A stretch of DNA of 64,000 bases from Xiheimicrobium sp052034585. GTDB taxonomy: Bacteria; Myxococcota; Myxococcia; Myxococcales; Myxococcaceae. The notes under the pieces are model-generated. The model saw only the letters and a program-made list of their open reading frames with translations, ran no database searches and was not told the origin of the DNA. Within the stretch, counting starts at the first letter, position 1. Every line of letters starts with the position of its first letter. Where the stretch lies: contig JBPOIJ010000017.1 of assembly GCA_052034585.1 (NCBI GenBank), positions 145,035-209,034 on the forward strand. Direction: 5' to 3'. The translations under genes and the position numbers were made by a program. Shown piece after piece: positions 1 through 8,222 of this stretch.

Positions 1-364
1 CGAGTCGCTCGCGCGCGCCGCCGGCCTGCACAAGGAGTCGCTCAAGATGAGCTACCTCATCGTCGCGCCGAAGGGCGAGGCGTGGGCCGAGCCTCCGACT
101 GGGCGCGTCTTCCGCATCGTCTCCGAAGCGCTCGAGGGCAAGGGCCGGCAGCGGTTCATGGGCTGTGGACCCGAGGGACGGCTCGGCCTCGCGCTCCAGG
201 ACAAACACCGCACCGAAGGGAATGGGGCGTTCTTCAATCTCCAGCGCGGAGAGATCGTTCGCCTCGGCGGCGCGACCGACGACAAGGGCGACGGCTTGGG
301 GCTCAACGAGAGCACGACGATCGAGCTCGTCGCGCGCGCGGGGCAGCCGATTCCACGAGGGTGA
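1..364 (+). CDS. Rsm22-like methyltransferase-family protein, C-terminal fragment
   Basis: This is the last ~120 residues of a gene that begins before the window. The frame is open from base 2 and ends in TGA. Visible motifs are GLHKESLKMSYL, MGCGPEGR and ALQDKHRTEGN, followed by a small beta-rich tail (KGDGLGL). From family knowledge these fit the C-terminal region of bacterial Rsm22-like proteins, which carry a class I SAM fold further upstream and are tied to small-subunit ribosome assembly. The catalytic part is not visible, so the function is inferred. The stop lies one base from the stop of the convergent lipoprotein gene. An internal ATG at base 47 could be mistaken for the start, but the conserved block GLHKESLK lies upstream of it. 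Confidence 0.6.
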   Translation, partial: ESLARAAGLHKESLKMSYLIVAPKGEAWAEPPTGRVFRIVSEALEGKGRQRFMGCGPEGRLGLALQDKHRTEGNGAFFNLQRGEIVRLGGATDDKGDGLGLNESTTIELVARAGQPIPRG

Positions 365-365
365 C

Positions 366-1736
366 TCACGGCATCAGCTGGCGCCGGTGGGCCGAGTCGC
401 CCACCGCCCAGCGATCCGTACCGGACACGGAGATCCCGCGCAGGGTCACGCCCGTCGCGCTCGCGGCTTCGCACTGCTGCCAGCCCGAACCGGTGTTCCG
501 GAGCACGACGCCCTGCTCTCCGACCGCCCAGGCGCTGCCGTCACCCGCGAGCCCGACTGAGAGGAGCCGCTGGTTGGTCACCGCCGGCGTGACGAGCGTC
601 CACGTTCCGCTCGCGAGCCGAAGGATGGTTCCCGCGCTGCCGACCGCCCAGCCGGTGTTCGCGTCGGAGAGCACGAGTCCGTAGAGCGACGAGCTCGTCG
701 GGCTGATCACGTTCGTCCAGGTGCCGGTCGCGAGCTTTCGAATCGCTCCGCCCTCGCCCACGGCCCAGCCAGTCTGCATGTCGATGACGTCGACGTCGTT
801 CAGCGTCGTCGCGTTTCCCGGGAGCCCGGGCGTGTACGCGCCGCTCAGGACTCGCACGAACTGCCCCGATGCTCCGACCGCCCAGCCATTCTGCGCATCG
901 ACGAGATCGATCGCGTTGAGCCCGAGCGCGAGCGAGTTCATCGAGACGGTCCAGGTGCCGTTCGCGAGCTTGAGCCCCATGCCGTAGGTGTAGGTCGTTC
1001 CCTGCACGCTCGTGCTCCAGGTGCCGACCGCCCACCCGTTCTGCGCGTCGACGAGGCTCACGTCGCGGAGGTGGTACGGGAAGTTGCCCGAGGGCGCGGT
1101 GACCTTCGACCAGGTGCCGTTGTCGCGTTTCGCGATCGTCTGACTCTCACCGACGGCGATGACGGTCGTTCCCGAGACCGCCACGGCTCGCAGCGAACCC
1201 GTCACTCCGGTGAGCGCTGGCTCGATTCGCGGAGCGGTGCAGCTCACGGTCATCGCGCAGTCGGGATCACACGCGCACGTTCCGGTGCAGGCCGAAGACA
1301 CGTTGCATGCGCAGCTCGAGCCCCCCGCGCTGCCGCCCGCCGATGAACCGCCGCCGGAGCTGCCTCCGCCGAGCACCGTTCCACCAGCCGAGCCTCCGCC
1401 GAGCACGGCTCCACCCGCCGAGCCACCCGCGGTCTGTCCACCAGCGCTCGCACCTCCCGCGGCTCCTCCTCCGCTCGCGCCACCGCCGACGCTTCCACCG
1501 CCCGCGCTCCCTCCACCGCTTTGGAAGGTCATTCGACACACCTGTTGCTGACAAGTCTCGAGCCCCGCGCACATCGAGCAGCTCGCGCCGTTCGCTCCGC
1601 AGGCGGTGAGCTCGGTGCCGCTCTGGCATTGGCCGGTCGCGTCGCAGCAGCCGTTGCAGGTCGACGGCGAACACGTGGTGCTCGGCGTTCCGCAACCGGC
1701 GACCGAGAGAAGGAGAACGAGGATTCGAGTGCGCAT
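366..1736 (-). CDS. Lipoprotein with Cys-rich N-terminus, Gly/Ala-rich linker and WAVG-repeat propeller
   Basis: This 456-residue exported lipoprotein starts MRTRILVLLLSVAGC, with a lipobox SVAGC. Mature layout: a Cys-rich module (~20-70), a low-complexity Gly/Ser/Ala linker (~75-140), a second short Cys cluster (CACDPDC), then about six repeats centred on GWAVG or AWAVG (~190-450). WAVG repeats are typical of BNR/Ycf48-like beta-propellers. No catalytic signature is visible. It is the last gene of a probable seven-gene operon led by an ECF sigma factor and starts 7 bp after the preceding stop. The frame is open further upstream, but only this ATG yields a signal peptide. Surface anchoring and ligand sensing are inferred. 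Confidence 0.8.
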   Translation of the reverse strand: MRTRILVLLLSVAGCGTPSTTCSPSTCNGCCDATGQCQSGTELTACGANGASCSMCAGLETCQQQVCRMTFQSGGGSAGGGSVGGGASGGGAAGGASAGGQTAGGSAGGAVLGGGSAGGTVLGGGSSGGGSSAGGSAGGSSCACNVSSACTGTCACDPDCAMTVSCTAPRIEPALTGVTGSLRAVAVSGTTVIAVGESQTIAKRDNGTWSKVTAPSGNFPYHLRDVSLVDAQNGWAVGTWSTSVQGTTYTYGMGLKLANGTWTVSMNSLALGLNAIDLVDAQNGWAVGASGQFVRVLSGAYTPGLPGNATTLNDVDVIDMQTGWAVGEGGAIRKLATGTWTNVISPTSSSLYGLVLSDANTGWAVGSAGTILRLASGTWTLVTPAVTNQRLLSVGLAGDGSAWAVGEQGVVLRNTGSGWQQCEAASATGVTLRGISVSGTDRWAVGDSAHRRQLMP

Positions 1737-1743
1737 GGTGCCC

Positions 1744-3156
1744 TCAGAGCGCCGGCGCGATCGCGCGGTAGACGACGTTGTCGGTGATGAAGAGCCACCC
1801 GTTTCCATCGGCGACGAGCTCGGTCGGCCCGTAGGTGCCGATGTGGAGATCGGTCTTGTCGAGGAGCAGGGTGCGCTGCGTTGGGTTCGCCACCGGCACC
1901 GACCAGAGGCCCTGCACACCGCCGACCTTCGCGTAGGTGGTGATGACGCCGTTCTTCATCACGGTGCTGTCTCGATCGATGCCCTCCTCGCTCGTGAGCA
2001 AGTCGGTGCCCTGCGTCGAGGTGAAGGGCATGCGGGTGATCGTCGAACCGGAGCCGTGCTGGAGGAAATAGAACGAGTCGGCGTCAGCGAGGATGAAGCG
2101 GTCCAACGAGCCGCCGCTCGCGAGCACCTGATCCGAGTTGTCGGTGAGATCGACCGCGCCGAGGTTCGAGAAGCTCGAGAAGTTGTCGGTGGTGCCGACG
2201 TAGAAGAGGTACCCGCCCGACGCCGCCATCACCGCGTTGTTGAGCGACGACTTCACCGTCGTCGGAGCGCCTCCCGCCAAGGGGTACTTCTTGATGCCGT
2301 AGTACGAGACGCCCAGCCGCGCGTCGCCGTACCAGCTGCAGTAGATCGACGAGCCCTCGACGAGGAGATCGGCGCAGAAGACGTTCATGCCCGCGACCGT
2401 CGAGGCCTGGGTCGAACCAGGCGAGAGCCGGCGAAGCCCCGTCCCATCGGTCCAGAGCACGTCGGAGCCCGAGACGGTGAGCGGCGAGCGAACGTTCGCG
2501 GTCGCCAGCGAGGTCTGCTGCTTGTTCGTGAGATCGATCATCGTGAGATCGACGCCCATCGACGAGTACGTCGTGTAGCCGGTGACGAAGGCCCGGTTCC
2601 CAGCCACGCGCAGCGAGTTCGAATAGCGGAACGGCAGCGTCGCCACCGTCTCGACGCACAGCTGCTTCGAGCTCGCGCAGGTCGAGGCACCTGGGCAGGT
2701 GCCGCAGCTCTGCCCGTCGACCGTGCCGCAGACGGCGTGCGCGCGGGCACACGCGCTCGCACCACACTGCCCCGTCATCGGGTCGCACTGGAGGCCGGCG
2801 CCGCAGCTGACCCCGGTGCAGAGCGGCTCACAGGCATTCTGCGCGTTGCACTTGAGCCCAGCGCCACAGCTCGCGCACTGGAGCGTTCCTCCACAGCCGT
2901 CGGAGATCGTGCCGCACGCCGTGCCGCAGGTCGCCTTGGTGCAGGTCTGGTTGTTGTTGTTGTTCGAGCCGCAGGTGTTCACCAGCTGAAGGCTCGCCGT
3001 TCCCGAGGCGCTGCACTGGTAGCCCTCGGAGCCGACGCAGGCGGTGCTCCCGCAGGCGATCCGGGTTCCGCCAACCATGCAAGCGCACTCCGACGACGGG
3101 CCGGGGCCGCAACCAACGAAGACCAGAAGGGAAACGGGGAGGATCCAGGTTTTCAT
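1744..3156 (-). CDS. Cys-rich lipoprotein with propeller-like C-terminal domain
   Basis: This 470-residue lipoprotein begins MKTWILPVSLLVFVGC (lipobox VFVGC). The N-terminal ~165 residues are rich in Cys pairs (CGSTACVG, CGTACGT, CASCGAG, CGTCPG), suggesting small disulfide modules. Within them is an odd homopolymer of five Asn. The remainder (~170-470) is built from repeated beta-strands with VSGSDVLWTDG- and ASGGYLFYVG-type segments, as in DUF5050/TolB-like six-bladed propellers. No enzyme motif is seen. It lies 51 bp downstream of the NHL lipoprotein and 7 bp upstream of the WAVG lipoprotein, so it is probably co-transcribed. Function unknown; a cell-surface binding or sensing role is an inference. 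Confidence 0.8.
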   Translation of the reverse strand: MKTWILPVSLLVFVGCGPGPSSECACMVGGTRIACGSTACVGSEGYQCSASGTASLQLVNTCGSNNNNNQTCTKATCGTACGTISDGCGGTLQCASCGAGLKCNAQNACEPLCTGVSCGAGLQCDPMTGQCGASACARAHAVCGTVDGQSCGTCPGASTCASSKQLCVETVATLPFRYSNSLRVAGNRAFVTGYTTYSSMGVDLTMIDLTNKQQTSLATANVRSPLTVSGSDVLWTDGTGLRRLSPGSTQASTVAGMNVFCADLLVEGSSIYCSWYGDARLGVSYYGIKKYPLAGGAPTTVKSSLNNAVMAASGGYLFYVGTTDNFSSFSNLGAVDLTDNSDQVLASGGSLDRFILADADSFYFLQHGSGSTITRMPFTSTQGTDLLTSEEGIDRDSTVMKNGVITTYAKVGGVQGLWSVPVANPTQRTLLLDKTDLHIGTYGPTELVADGNGWLFITDNVVYRAIAPAL

Positions 3157-3207
3157 GGCCGGTGAGTCGACGCACCGGGCAGCCTGGGGACATTTCTTTT
3201 CGCCAGC

Positions 3208-4356
3208 TCAGGGCGGCGGGAGGAACACCACCACCCGATGGTTCGCCGAGTCGACCACGAAGACGCGCCCGGTCGGCTCGACCGCGATCCCCATCGGGAA
3301 CGAAAGCTCGCCTGCCTTCGACACTTCGCTCAGCCGCGCCTGCACCGGCAACGACGGGTCGATCTGCACGACGCGTTGGTTGAACGTGTCCGAGACGAAG
3401 ATCAGCCCATCCGTCCCCACCGCGATGCCGAGCGGAGCATTCAGGGAGATCGCACCGGCTTGGCACCCGGAGCCGAACACCGTGCTCACTCGACAGGCCG
3501 TCGCGCCCGGCGTGTCGATCTTCCGCACCGAGCAGTTGCCCTTTTCGGCGACGTACAGAGCGCCGTCGGGGCCGAGGGCGAGCGCGGCTGGGTTTCTGAA
3601 GAGGGCTCCCTGGGCGGGACAATCTGGTGGGAACGCGACCGAGGTGCCGCAGCAGTAGCCGCGGCCGCACACTCCGTCGAGCATGCTCATCGTGTCCTGC
3701 CGGCCGGCGACGGTTCCAAGGAGCCTCGAGGTCAGCGAAGCGAACCGCACCAGCATGTGCTCGGCGTCGGCGATGTAGAGGACTCCGGCGTCGGGCGCGG
3801 CCACCAAGCCAAGCGGCGCCGCGATGTCACCCGGCCCAACCGTCCCCGGCCCCGAGTCGTAGCAGCGGTGAAACCCCATGACGCCCATCGCGCAGGTGCC
3901 GGAGAAGGTGCGCACCTGGTTGGTCGCGTCGATCGCTTTCACACACTGTTCCTGGGTGTCGGAGACGAAGACGGTTCTCCCGTCGGTCGCGATGCCCCGA
4001 GGGTCCACGAAGGCCGGCGGACTCCGAGCGCCGAGCGTCGTCACCACCTGCTGCGCATCGATCTTCCGCACTGCGCGATTGCCGGTGTCGGCGACATAGA
4101 GATTGCCTTGGGCGTCGAGCGCGAGCGCCGTCGGCCCGTTGAACTGCGCAGCGGCGCCCGGCCCATCTGACATTCCCGCCGTTCCCGTGCCCGCGTAGAC
4201 CTGCATCAGCCAGCCACCCAGGCCCGCGTCGATGCCCGCGTCGGCTCCCGCGTCGAGCGGCGTCGCGGCATCGGTTCCATTCGGTGGCGTGCCAGCGTCG
4301 AAGCCGCCCGTCGGAACACAGCCGGCGAGCAGCCCGAGCAGGAGCGCTGCTCTCAC
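3208..4356 (-). CDS. NHL-repeat lipoprotein
   Basis: This protein has 382 residues. I place the start at a GTG giving VRAALLLGLLAGC, a short lipoprotein signal. The GTG overlaps the upstream TGA as GTGA, a classic coupling arrangement that decides the start. After a DAG-rich spacer come NHL repeats of the form ALDAQGNLYVADTGN, ALGPDGALYVAEKGN, VGTDGLIFVSDTFN and VEPTGRVFVVDSANHR, predicting a six-bladed propeller. Four cysteines (CYDSG, CGRGYCCG) interrupt one blade. The frame stays open upstream, but that part is a shadow of the next gene. It is a paralogue of the preceding NHL gene, so the pair probably arose by tandem duplication. The ligand is unknown. Confidence 0.82.
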   Translation of the reverse strand: MRAALLLGLLAGCVPTGGFDAGTPPNGTDAATPLDAGADAGIDAGLGGWLMQVYAGTGTAGMSDGPGAAAQFNGPTALALDAQGNLYVADTGNRAVRKIDAQQVVTTLGARSPPAFVDPRGIATDGRTVFVSDTQEQCVKAIDATNQVRTFSGTCAMGVMGFHRCYDSGPGTVGPGDIAAPLGLVAAPDAGVLYIADAEHMLVRFASLTSRLLGTVAGRQDTMSMLDGVCGRGYCCGTSVAFPPDCPAQGALFRNPAALALGPDGALYVAEKGNCSVRKIDTPGATACRVSTVFGSGCQAGAISLNAPLGIAVGTDGLIFVSDTFNQRVVQIDPSLPVQARLSEVSKAGELSFPMGIAVEPTGRVFVVDSANHRVVVFLPPP

Positions 4357-5564
4357 GGCGCCTCCAAGGTGACGAGGCGAATGCGATGGTTCCCCGAGTC
4401 GGCGACGAAGATGCGACCCATCGAATCCACCGCGATGCCCGTTGGGGTCTGAAAGGTCGCCGTCGTGCCGAGTCCGTCGGCGGAGCCCTTCATTCGCGTG
4501 CCGGCGATCGGCATGAGGTTGCCGGCGGCGTCGACGATCACCACCCGATGGTTCCCGGTGTCCGCCACCACGCCCTTGCCAAGGAGCGGCCCTCCGCCCG
4601 AGCAGATGCCGAAGGCGTTGCGGAGGATCATCGAGGTGTCCTCGTTCACGAGCAGCGGGCAGCCAGAACGACCGAGCGTCTGAACCGCGCAGCCGGAGGT
4701 CACGATCTTCCGCAGCGCGCAGTTGTACGAGTCCGTCACGAAGAGCACGCCGGGCGAGATCTCCGCGATCCCCGACGGCCCATAGAACGTCGCCCCGCTC
4801 GCCCCGCCGATACAGGAGTTGGTCAGCCCGCACGTGCCGTCGACTCGCACCGCGCTCCCCGAACCTTGGCCCGCGAGCGTTCCCATCGCACGATCCGAGC
4901 GGCGCACCCAACGCACGTGGTTCGCGCTCACCTCGGTGACGAAGAGATATTGCGGAGTGAGCACGAGGCCGAACGGCCCAGCGAAGACGGGCAGAGGATC
5001 GGGCGTGTTCCGGCAGGCACCGCCTTGTTGGTCGCACACCCCAGCAAAGACCTCGACGACGCCTGCGGCCGAGATGCGGCGAATGCAGTTGTTGCCCGTG
5101 TCGGCGACGTAGACCGCTCCGGTTTCGTCGACCGCGACCCCTTGGGGGTTTCGGAGACCGGTTCCCCCGCAAGGGAATCGCGCCGCCGCGAGCGTGCGCA
5201 CCGTCCCATCGGGAGCGATGGCCCGCACGCAGTTGTTGTCCGTATCGGCGACGTAGATCGTGTCAGCCGCGTCGATCGCCAGCGCGCCTGGGTTCGAGAA
5301 CTGCGCGGCGGTGCCCACCCCATCCTGCGTGCCGCGCGTGCTGCCGGCGAAGGTCGTCACCTTCCACGCCAACGCACCAGCGTCGCCCGACTCACCACCG
5401 TCGGAGCCACCGTCGCTCACCAGCGGCCCCACCATCGCGCAGCGATAGCCGATGCAGCAGTTCGCGCAGCCGCAGTTCTGGTCGGACACGCACTCGAGGC
5501 CGAACGGGTTCACCAGCGTGCAACCGCTCAGGAAGGCGAGCGCGAGGAGGGCACGGGTCACCAC
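4353..5564 (-). CDS. NHL-repeat lipoprotein with Cys-rich N-terminus
   Basis: This 403-residue lipoprotein starts MVTRALLALAFLSGC (lipobox FLSGC). A small Cys knot (CVSDQNCGCANCCIGYRC) is followed by a DGGSDGG linker and then NHL repeats (AIDAADTIYVADTDNN, VDETGAVYVADTGNN, VDSMGRIFVADSGNHR) forming a beta-propeller. NHL propellers usually bind protein or carbohydrate; no catalytic residues stand out. Its start overlaps the end of the caspase-like gene by 7 bp and its stop overlaps the next GTG by 4 bp, so translation of the three genes is probably coupled. It is closely similar in plan to the following gene. Inferred to be an outer-surface partner of the caspase/sigma operon. Confidence 0.82.
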   Translation of the reverse strand: MVTRALLALAFLSGCTLVNPFGLECVSDQNCGCANCCIGYRCAMVGPLVSDGGSDGGESGDAGALAWKVTTFAGSTRGTQDGVGTAAQFSNPGALAIDAADTIYVADTDNNCVRAIAPDGTVRTLAAARFPCGGTGLRNPQGVAVDETGAVYVADTGNNCIRRISAAGVVEVFAGVCDQQGGACRNTPDPLPVFAGPFGLVLTPQYLFVTEVSANHVRWVRRSDRAMGTLAGQGSGSAVRVDGTCGLTNSCIGGASGATFYGPSGIAEISPGVLFVTDSYNCALRKIVTSGCAVQTLGRSGCPLLVNEDTSMILRNAFGICSGGGPLLGKGVVADTGNHRVVIVDAAGNLMPIAGTRMKGSADGLGTTATFQTPTGIAVDSMGRIFVADSGNHRIRLVTLEAP

Positions 5565-6850
5565 GTGAAGAGGGCTCCGATGGCGAGGGCGGCGGTGAGC
5601 CCCATCGAGATGTCCGAGCCCAAGGCGAAGCTCGAGAGCGTGCGCGACTCGTCGGCGGAGAGCGGCCGGGAGAGGCCGGCGTAGTCGTTGCGAAGCCCCA
5701 ACGTCCGCGCGCCGAGCACTGCCCAGGTGACGCCCGCCACGACGGCCGCGCCCGCGACGAACCAGAACGCGGTGCGCGGGTGGACGATCAGCTCGCTGCC
5801 CTTGATGAAGCCGGCGCTGCGGGGAAACGATTGGTACGCGAGCGTGGTGACGTCGAGCTGATCGCCCGTCGACAGCCGCACCGGCGCGACGTTCAGCTTC
5901 TCTGGCAGCACCTGCTTCACGACGTACTTCCCTGGCAACAGCGCCATCGCCAACGGCCGCTCCGGGTCGGTGGCGCTCTCGGCGACGACCGAGCGCTCAC
6001 TCTCGTCGACCACCACGTACCGCTGGCTGACGCCCTTGGGGAGCACCAACCGGGAGCTCGCCTTCGCCGGCCAGCTCATCACCAGCTCACCTTGGCCTTT
6101 GAGCTCGTACCGGAAGGCCGGGCGCTGCGGCACCAGCGTCGTCGCGGTGTCGGCCTCGGTGCGCTGGTGCGCGTAGCGATAGGACTCTCCGAGCGTCACC
6201 TGGCCGTCTTGGTCGCCATCGGCCGCGCCACGGAGCCCGGACACGAAGTGGTGGGTGAAGACCGAGCCCTGAATGGCGCGCTGCTCTTGCGAGAGCTCGT
6301 CCGCGCCGCTCGAGGTGAGCACCGCCAGCCCGCGCACGGTGAGCTCGTCGACCACCTTCACGTCGAAGGGCGCCGCCGCCACGCCACCCTTCGTCGCGAG
6401 GATCGCCCCGGCCTGGCAGGCGTCGATCACTCCGACCCGAACCGTCGCCTGGGTGTCGCGCAGGCGCTGGTAGAGCTCGTCGAACGAGAGCGGCTCGCCG
6501 CGCAGATGGAGGAACCGGCTGTCGGCGTGACCGGAGAAGTAGACGAAGACGAGCGAAGGACCACTCGAGCTCCGAGCGGTGGCCGAGATCGCCTCGAGCT
6601 GCGCGCGCACCTGCCTGGTGTCGGGATCCTTGAGGGTGGTGATGCGATCTTTCGGGAACTGACCCAACTCGACGAGCACCTGGCTGACGCGCTCGGCATC
6701 GGCCTGGGCGTGCTTGAGCGGCTTGTCCATCTCCCAGCCTGCGTTCGCGCCGATCACCAAGGCCGAACGATCTTCAGCCCACGCAGCCGCCGCGAAGAAC
6801 ACCGAGAGGAGCGTCAGCCGCCGCACGCGAGCACAGTTACCACGCCGCAT
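5558..6850 (-). CDS. Exported caspase-like (peptidase C14) protein with EF-hand loop
   Basis: This 430-residue protein has an N-terminal signal peptide ending near AAAAWA (~25). The caspase p20-like fold follows: SALVIGANAG (29-38), the catalytic His in YFSGHAD (H108) and the catalytic Cys in IDACQAG (C145). Residues 211-222 read DGDQDGQVTLGE, a canonical 12-position EF-hand calcium loop. Residues ~365-385 and ~415-430 are hydrophobic and may anchor the C-terminus. Both dyad residues are present, so proteolytic activity is likely. It sits directly after the anti-sigma-like DUF4384 gene (24 bp gap) and overlaps the NHL gene. Caspase and DUF4384 are often found together in one protein or locus; here they are separate genes. 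Substrate unknown. Confidence 0.85.
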   Translation of the reverse strand: MRRGNCARVRRLTLLSVFFAAAAWAEDRSALVIGANAGWEMDKPLKHAQADAERVSQVLVELGQFPKDRITTLKDPDTRQVRAQLEAISATARSSSGPSLVFVYFSGHADSRFLHLRGEPLSFDELYQRLRDTQATVRVGVIDACQAGAILATKGGVAAAPFDVKVVDELTVRGLAVLTSSGADELSQEQRAIQGSVFTHHFVSGLRGAADGDQDGQVTLGESYRYAHQRTEADTATTLVPQRPAFRYELKGQGELVMSWPAKASSRLVLPKGVSQRYVVVDESERSVVAESATDPERPLAMALLPGKYVVKQVLPEKLNVAPVRLSTGDQLDVTTLAYQSFPRSAGFIKGSELIVHPRTAFWFVAGAAVVAGVTWAVLGARTLGLRNDYAGLSRPLSADESRTLSSFALGSDISMGLTAALAIGALFTW

Positions 6851-6874
6851 CGCGCGTTCGAAAGCCAGGGGGCG

Positions 6875-7573
6875 TCACTCCTTCACCCAGTCCATCGAGG
6901 TGATCAGCAGCCCCTTGCCATGCGGCGCCTCTCCGGCCTTCACCTGCACGACGAGCGGCTCGAGCTCGAACGAGGTCTTTCCGAAGATCGCCCACACCCG
7001 CTCGGGACCGAGCACCGCGTCGAGTTGCACCGCTTCCGCCAAGAGCGGTTGGGCGGCTCGATGCGGCGCCGCCGTCGCGCCGCCGAAGGGGAAATAGACG
7101 CTGGGGTGACCCGCCCCGTCGCGCGAGAGCACGGCCAGGAAGCCGTCCTCCGATGCCTTCACCGAGAAGCGCAGCCGATCACCGGGCCGCACGACCTCGC
7201 CTGGTTGGAGTTCGTGCACGGCTCCATCGGCGCCCTGGCGGAACGCCGACAGCGCGATCGCGCCCTTCACCGTCACCTCGTCGTCGGCGCGAGGGAAGAA
7301 CACCGTCACCAGGAACAGCGCGGCGACGGCGGCGAAGATCGGCATGAACCAGCGCCGCCAGCTCGTCTTCGAGCCTTCGAGCTTCGCGGCGATCGGCCCA
7401 GGCGGGTGCTTGATGAGGAAGGCAGCGGAGTCGGCCCTGAGTGCCTCGAGCCGTGCGCGTTCGGACGGCGAGTCGGCCAGCGCGCGCTCCACCTTCGTGA
7501 GCGCCTCACCCTGGAGATCACCGGCGAGGTAGCGCTCGAGCAGCGCCTCGGGAATGGGTCTGGGTTCGCTCAT
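6875..7573 (-). CDS. Membrane anti-sigma-like protein with DUF4384 domain
   Basis: This 232-residue protein has a cytoplasmic N-terminus (~1-70) starting with a short helical segment (PEALLERYLAGDL) of the type seen in anti-sigma N-termini but without the HxxxCxxC zinc motif. One transmembrane helix (~74-92) follows, then an extracytoplasmic DUF4384-like domain (GDRLRFSVKASEDGFLAVL, SVYFPFGG, ERVWAIFG). Its ATG overlaps the sigma-factor stop (ATGA), the usual sigma/anti-sigma arrangement. I infer that it holds the sigma factor at the membrane and senses an envelope signal, possibly through cleavage by the downstream caspase-like protease. That last step is speculation. Confidence 0.75.
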   Translation of the reverse strand: MSEPRPIPEALLERYLAGDLQGEALTKVERALADSPSERARLEALRADSAAFLIKHPPGPIAAKLEGSKTSWRRWFMPIFAAVAALFLVTVFFPRADDEVTVKGAIALSAFRQGADGAVHELQPGEVVRPGDRLRFSVKASEDGFLAVLSRDGAGHPSVYFPFGGATAAPHRAAQPLLAEAVQLDAVLGPERVWAIFGKTSFELEPLVVQVKAGEAPHGKGLLITSMDWVKE

Positions 7574-8109
7574 GCGTCCCCCTTCACCGAGAAGCGCTCG
7601 GCGCGTTTGGTTGCCCGCTCGGCGAAGGCGGCGAGGGCACGGCCGACCGTCTTGCGGGAGATGTCGAGGGTCTCGGCGATCTCCTGCGTCGTGTGGCCCT
7701 CGACGAAATAGAGGACCGCGCAGGTGAGCGTCTGCTCGTCTTCTCCCTTGGTGAGGAGCGCCAGATCGTGCGTCGCCTCCACCCGCCCAGCGCCACCATC
7801 GTCTTGGGGAATCGGCGTCGCTGGAGCGTCGTCATCTTCGCGGTGGGAGAGCGCCGGCATTCGGCCGTGCCAACGCGCCTGGCGTCGGAGCCGGTCGATC
7901 GCCTGGTACGTGGCCATCTGGTACAGCACGGTGAAGGGCTGGGCCTGGCCGGTCAGTCGATCCTGGCCGCGGAAGTAGCCGAGGAAGACGTCTTGGGTGA
8001 CGTCCTTCGCGCTCGCCTCGTCGCCACCGAGCAGCGAGAGTGCCCGCCGAAACACCGCCGGCGCGTAGCGGCGGTAGAGTTCGTTGAACCGGGCGGAGGC
8101 ATCCGACAT
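7570..8109 (-). CDS. ECF-type RNA polymerase sigma factor
   Basis: This 179-residue sigma-70 family protein shows region 2 in SARFNELYRRYAPAVFRRAL with DVTQDVFLGYF, and region 4 in ALLTKGEDEQTLTCAVLYF plus a helix-turn-helix HTTQEIAETLDISRKTVGRA. Only regions 2 and 4 are present, as in ECF sigma factors. I chose the ATG giving MSDASARF; a GAGGG ribosome-binding stretch lies 11 nt upstream, inside a small hairpin. It heads a seven-gene minus-strand operon (DUF4384 anti-sigma, caspase-like, four lipoproteins). ECF factors often activate their own operon, but I could not identify a convincing target promoter in the 113 bp upstream. Confidence 0.85.
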   Translation of the reverse strand: MSDASARFNELYRRYAPAVFRRALSLLGGDEASAKDVTQDVFLGYFRGQDRLTGQAQPFTVLYQMATYQAIDRLRRQARWHGRMPALSHREDDDAPATPIPQDDGGAGRVEATHDLALLTKGEDEQTLTCAVLYFVEGHTTQEIAETLDISRKTVGRALAAFAERATKRAERFSVKGDA

Positions 8110-8120
8110 CCGCGCCGATA

Positions 8121-8136
8121 CTCCCTCACAAGGGAG
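8121..8136 (-). promoter_or_regulatory. Hairpin covering the Shine-Dalgarno sequence of the sigma-factor gene
   Basis: The 5' leader of the sigma gene contains CTCCCT-TGTG-AGGGAG, a 6-bp perfect stem with a 4-nt loop. The 3' arm is the only plausible Shine-Dalgarno sequence, ending 11 nt before the ATG. Folding would occlude ribosome loading, so the element could act as a thermosensor-like or protein-controlled switch. The stem is short, so this is a candidate only. Confidence 0.35.
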
Positions 8137-8222
8137 AGGGACCCAAGTTGTCAGCGCACGGCTCATGGCGATCGTGAATCGTGCGAGGACACAATCCCGG
8201 GACAGTTTTCGAAGGAGCCGAC

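Noticed and set aside
1606..3165. 519-codon plus-strand frame opposite a Cys-rich lipoprotein
   Set aside because: Shadow of the minus-strand gene; no start context and no family motif.
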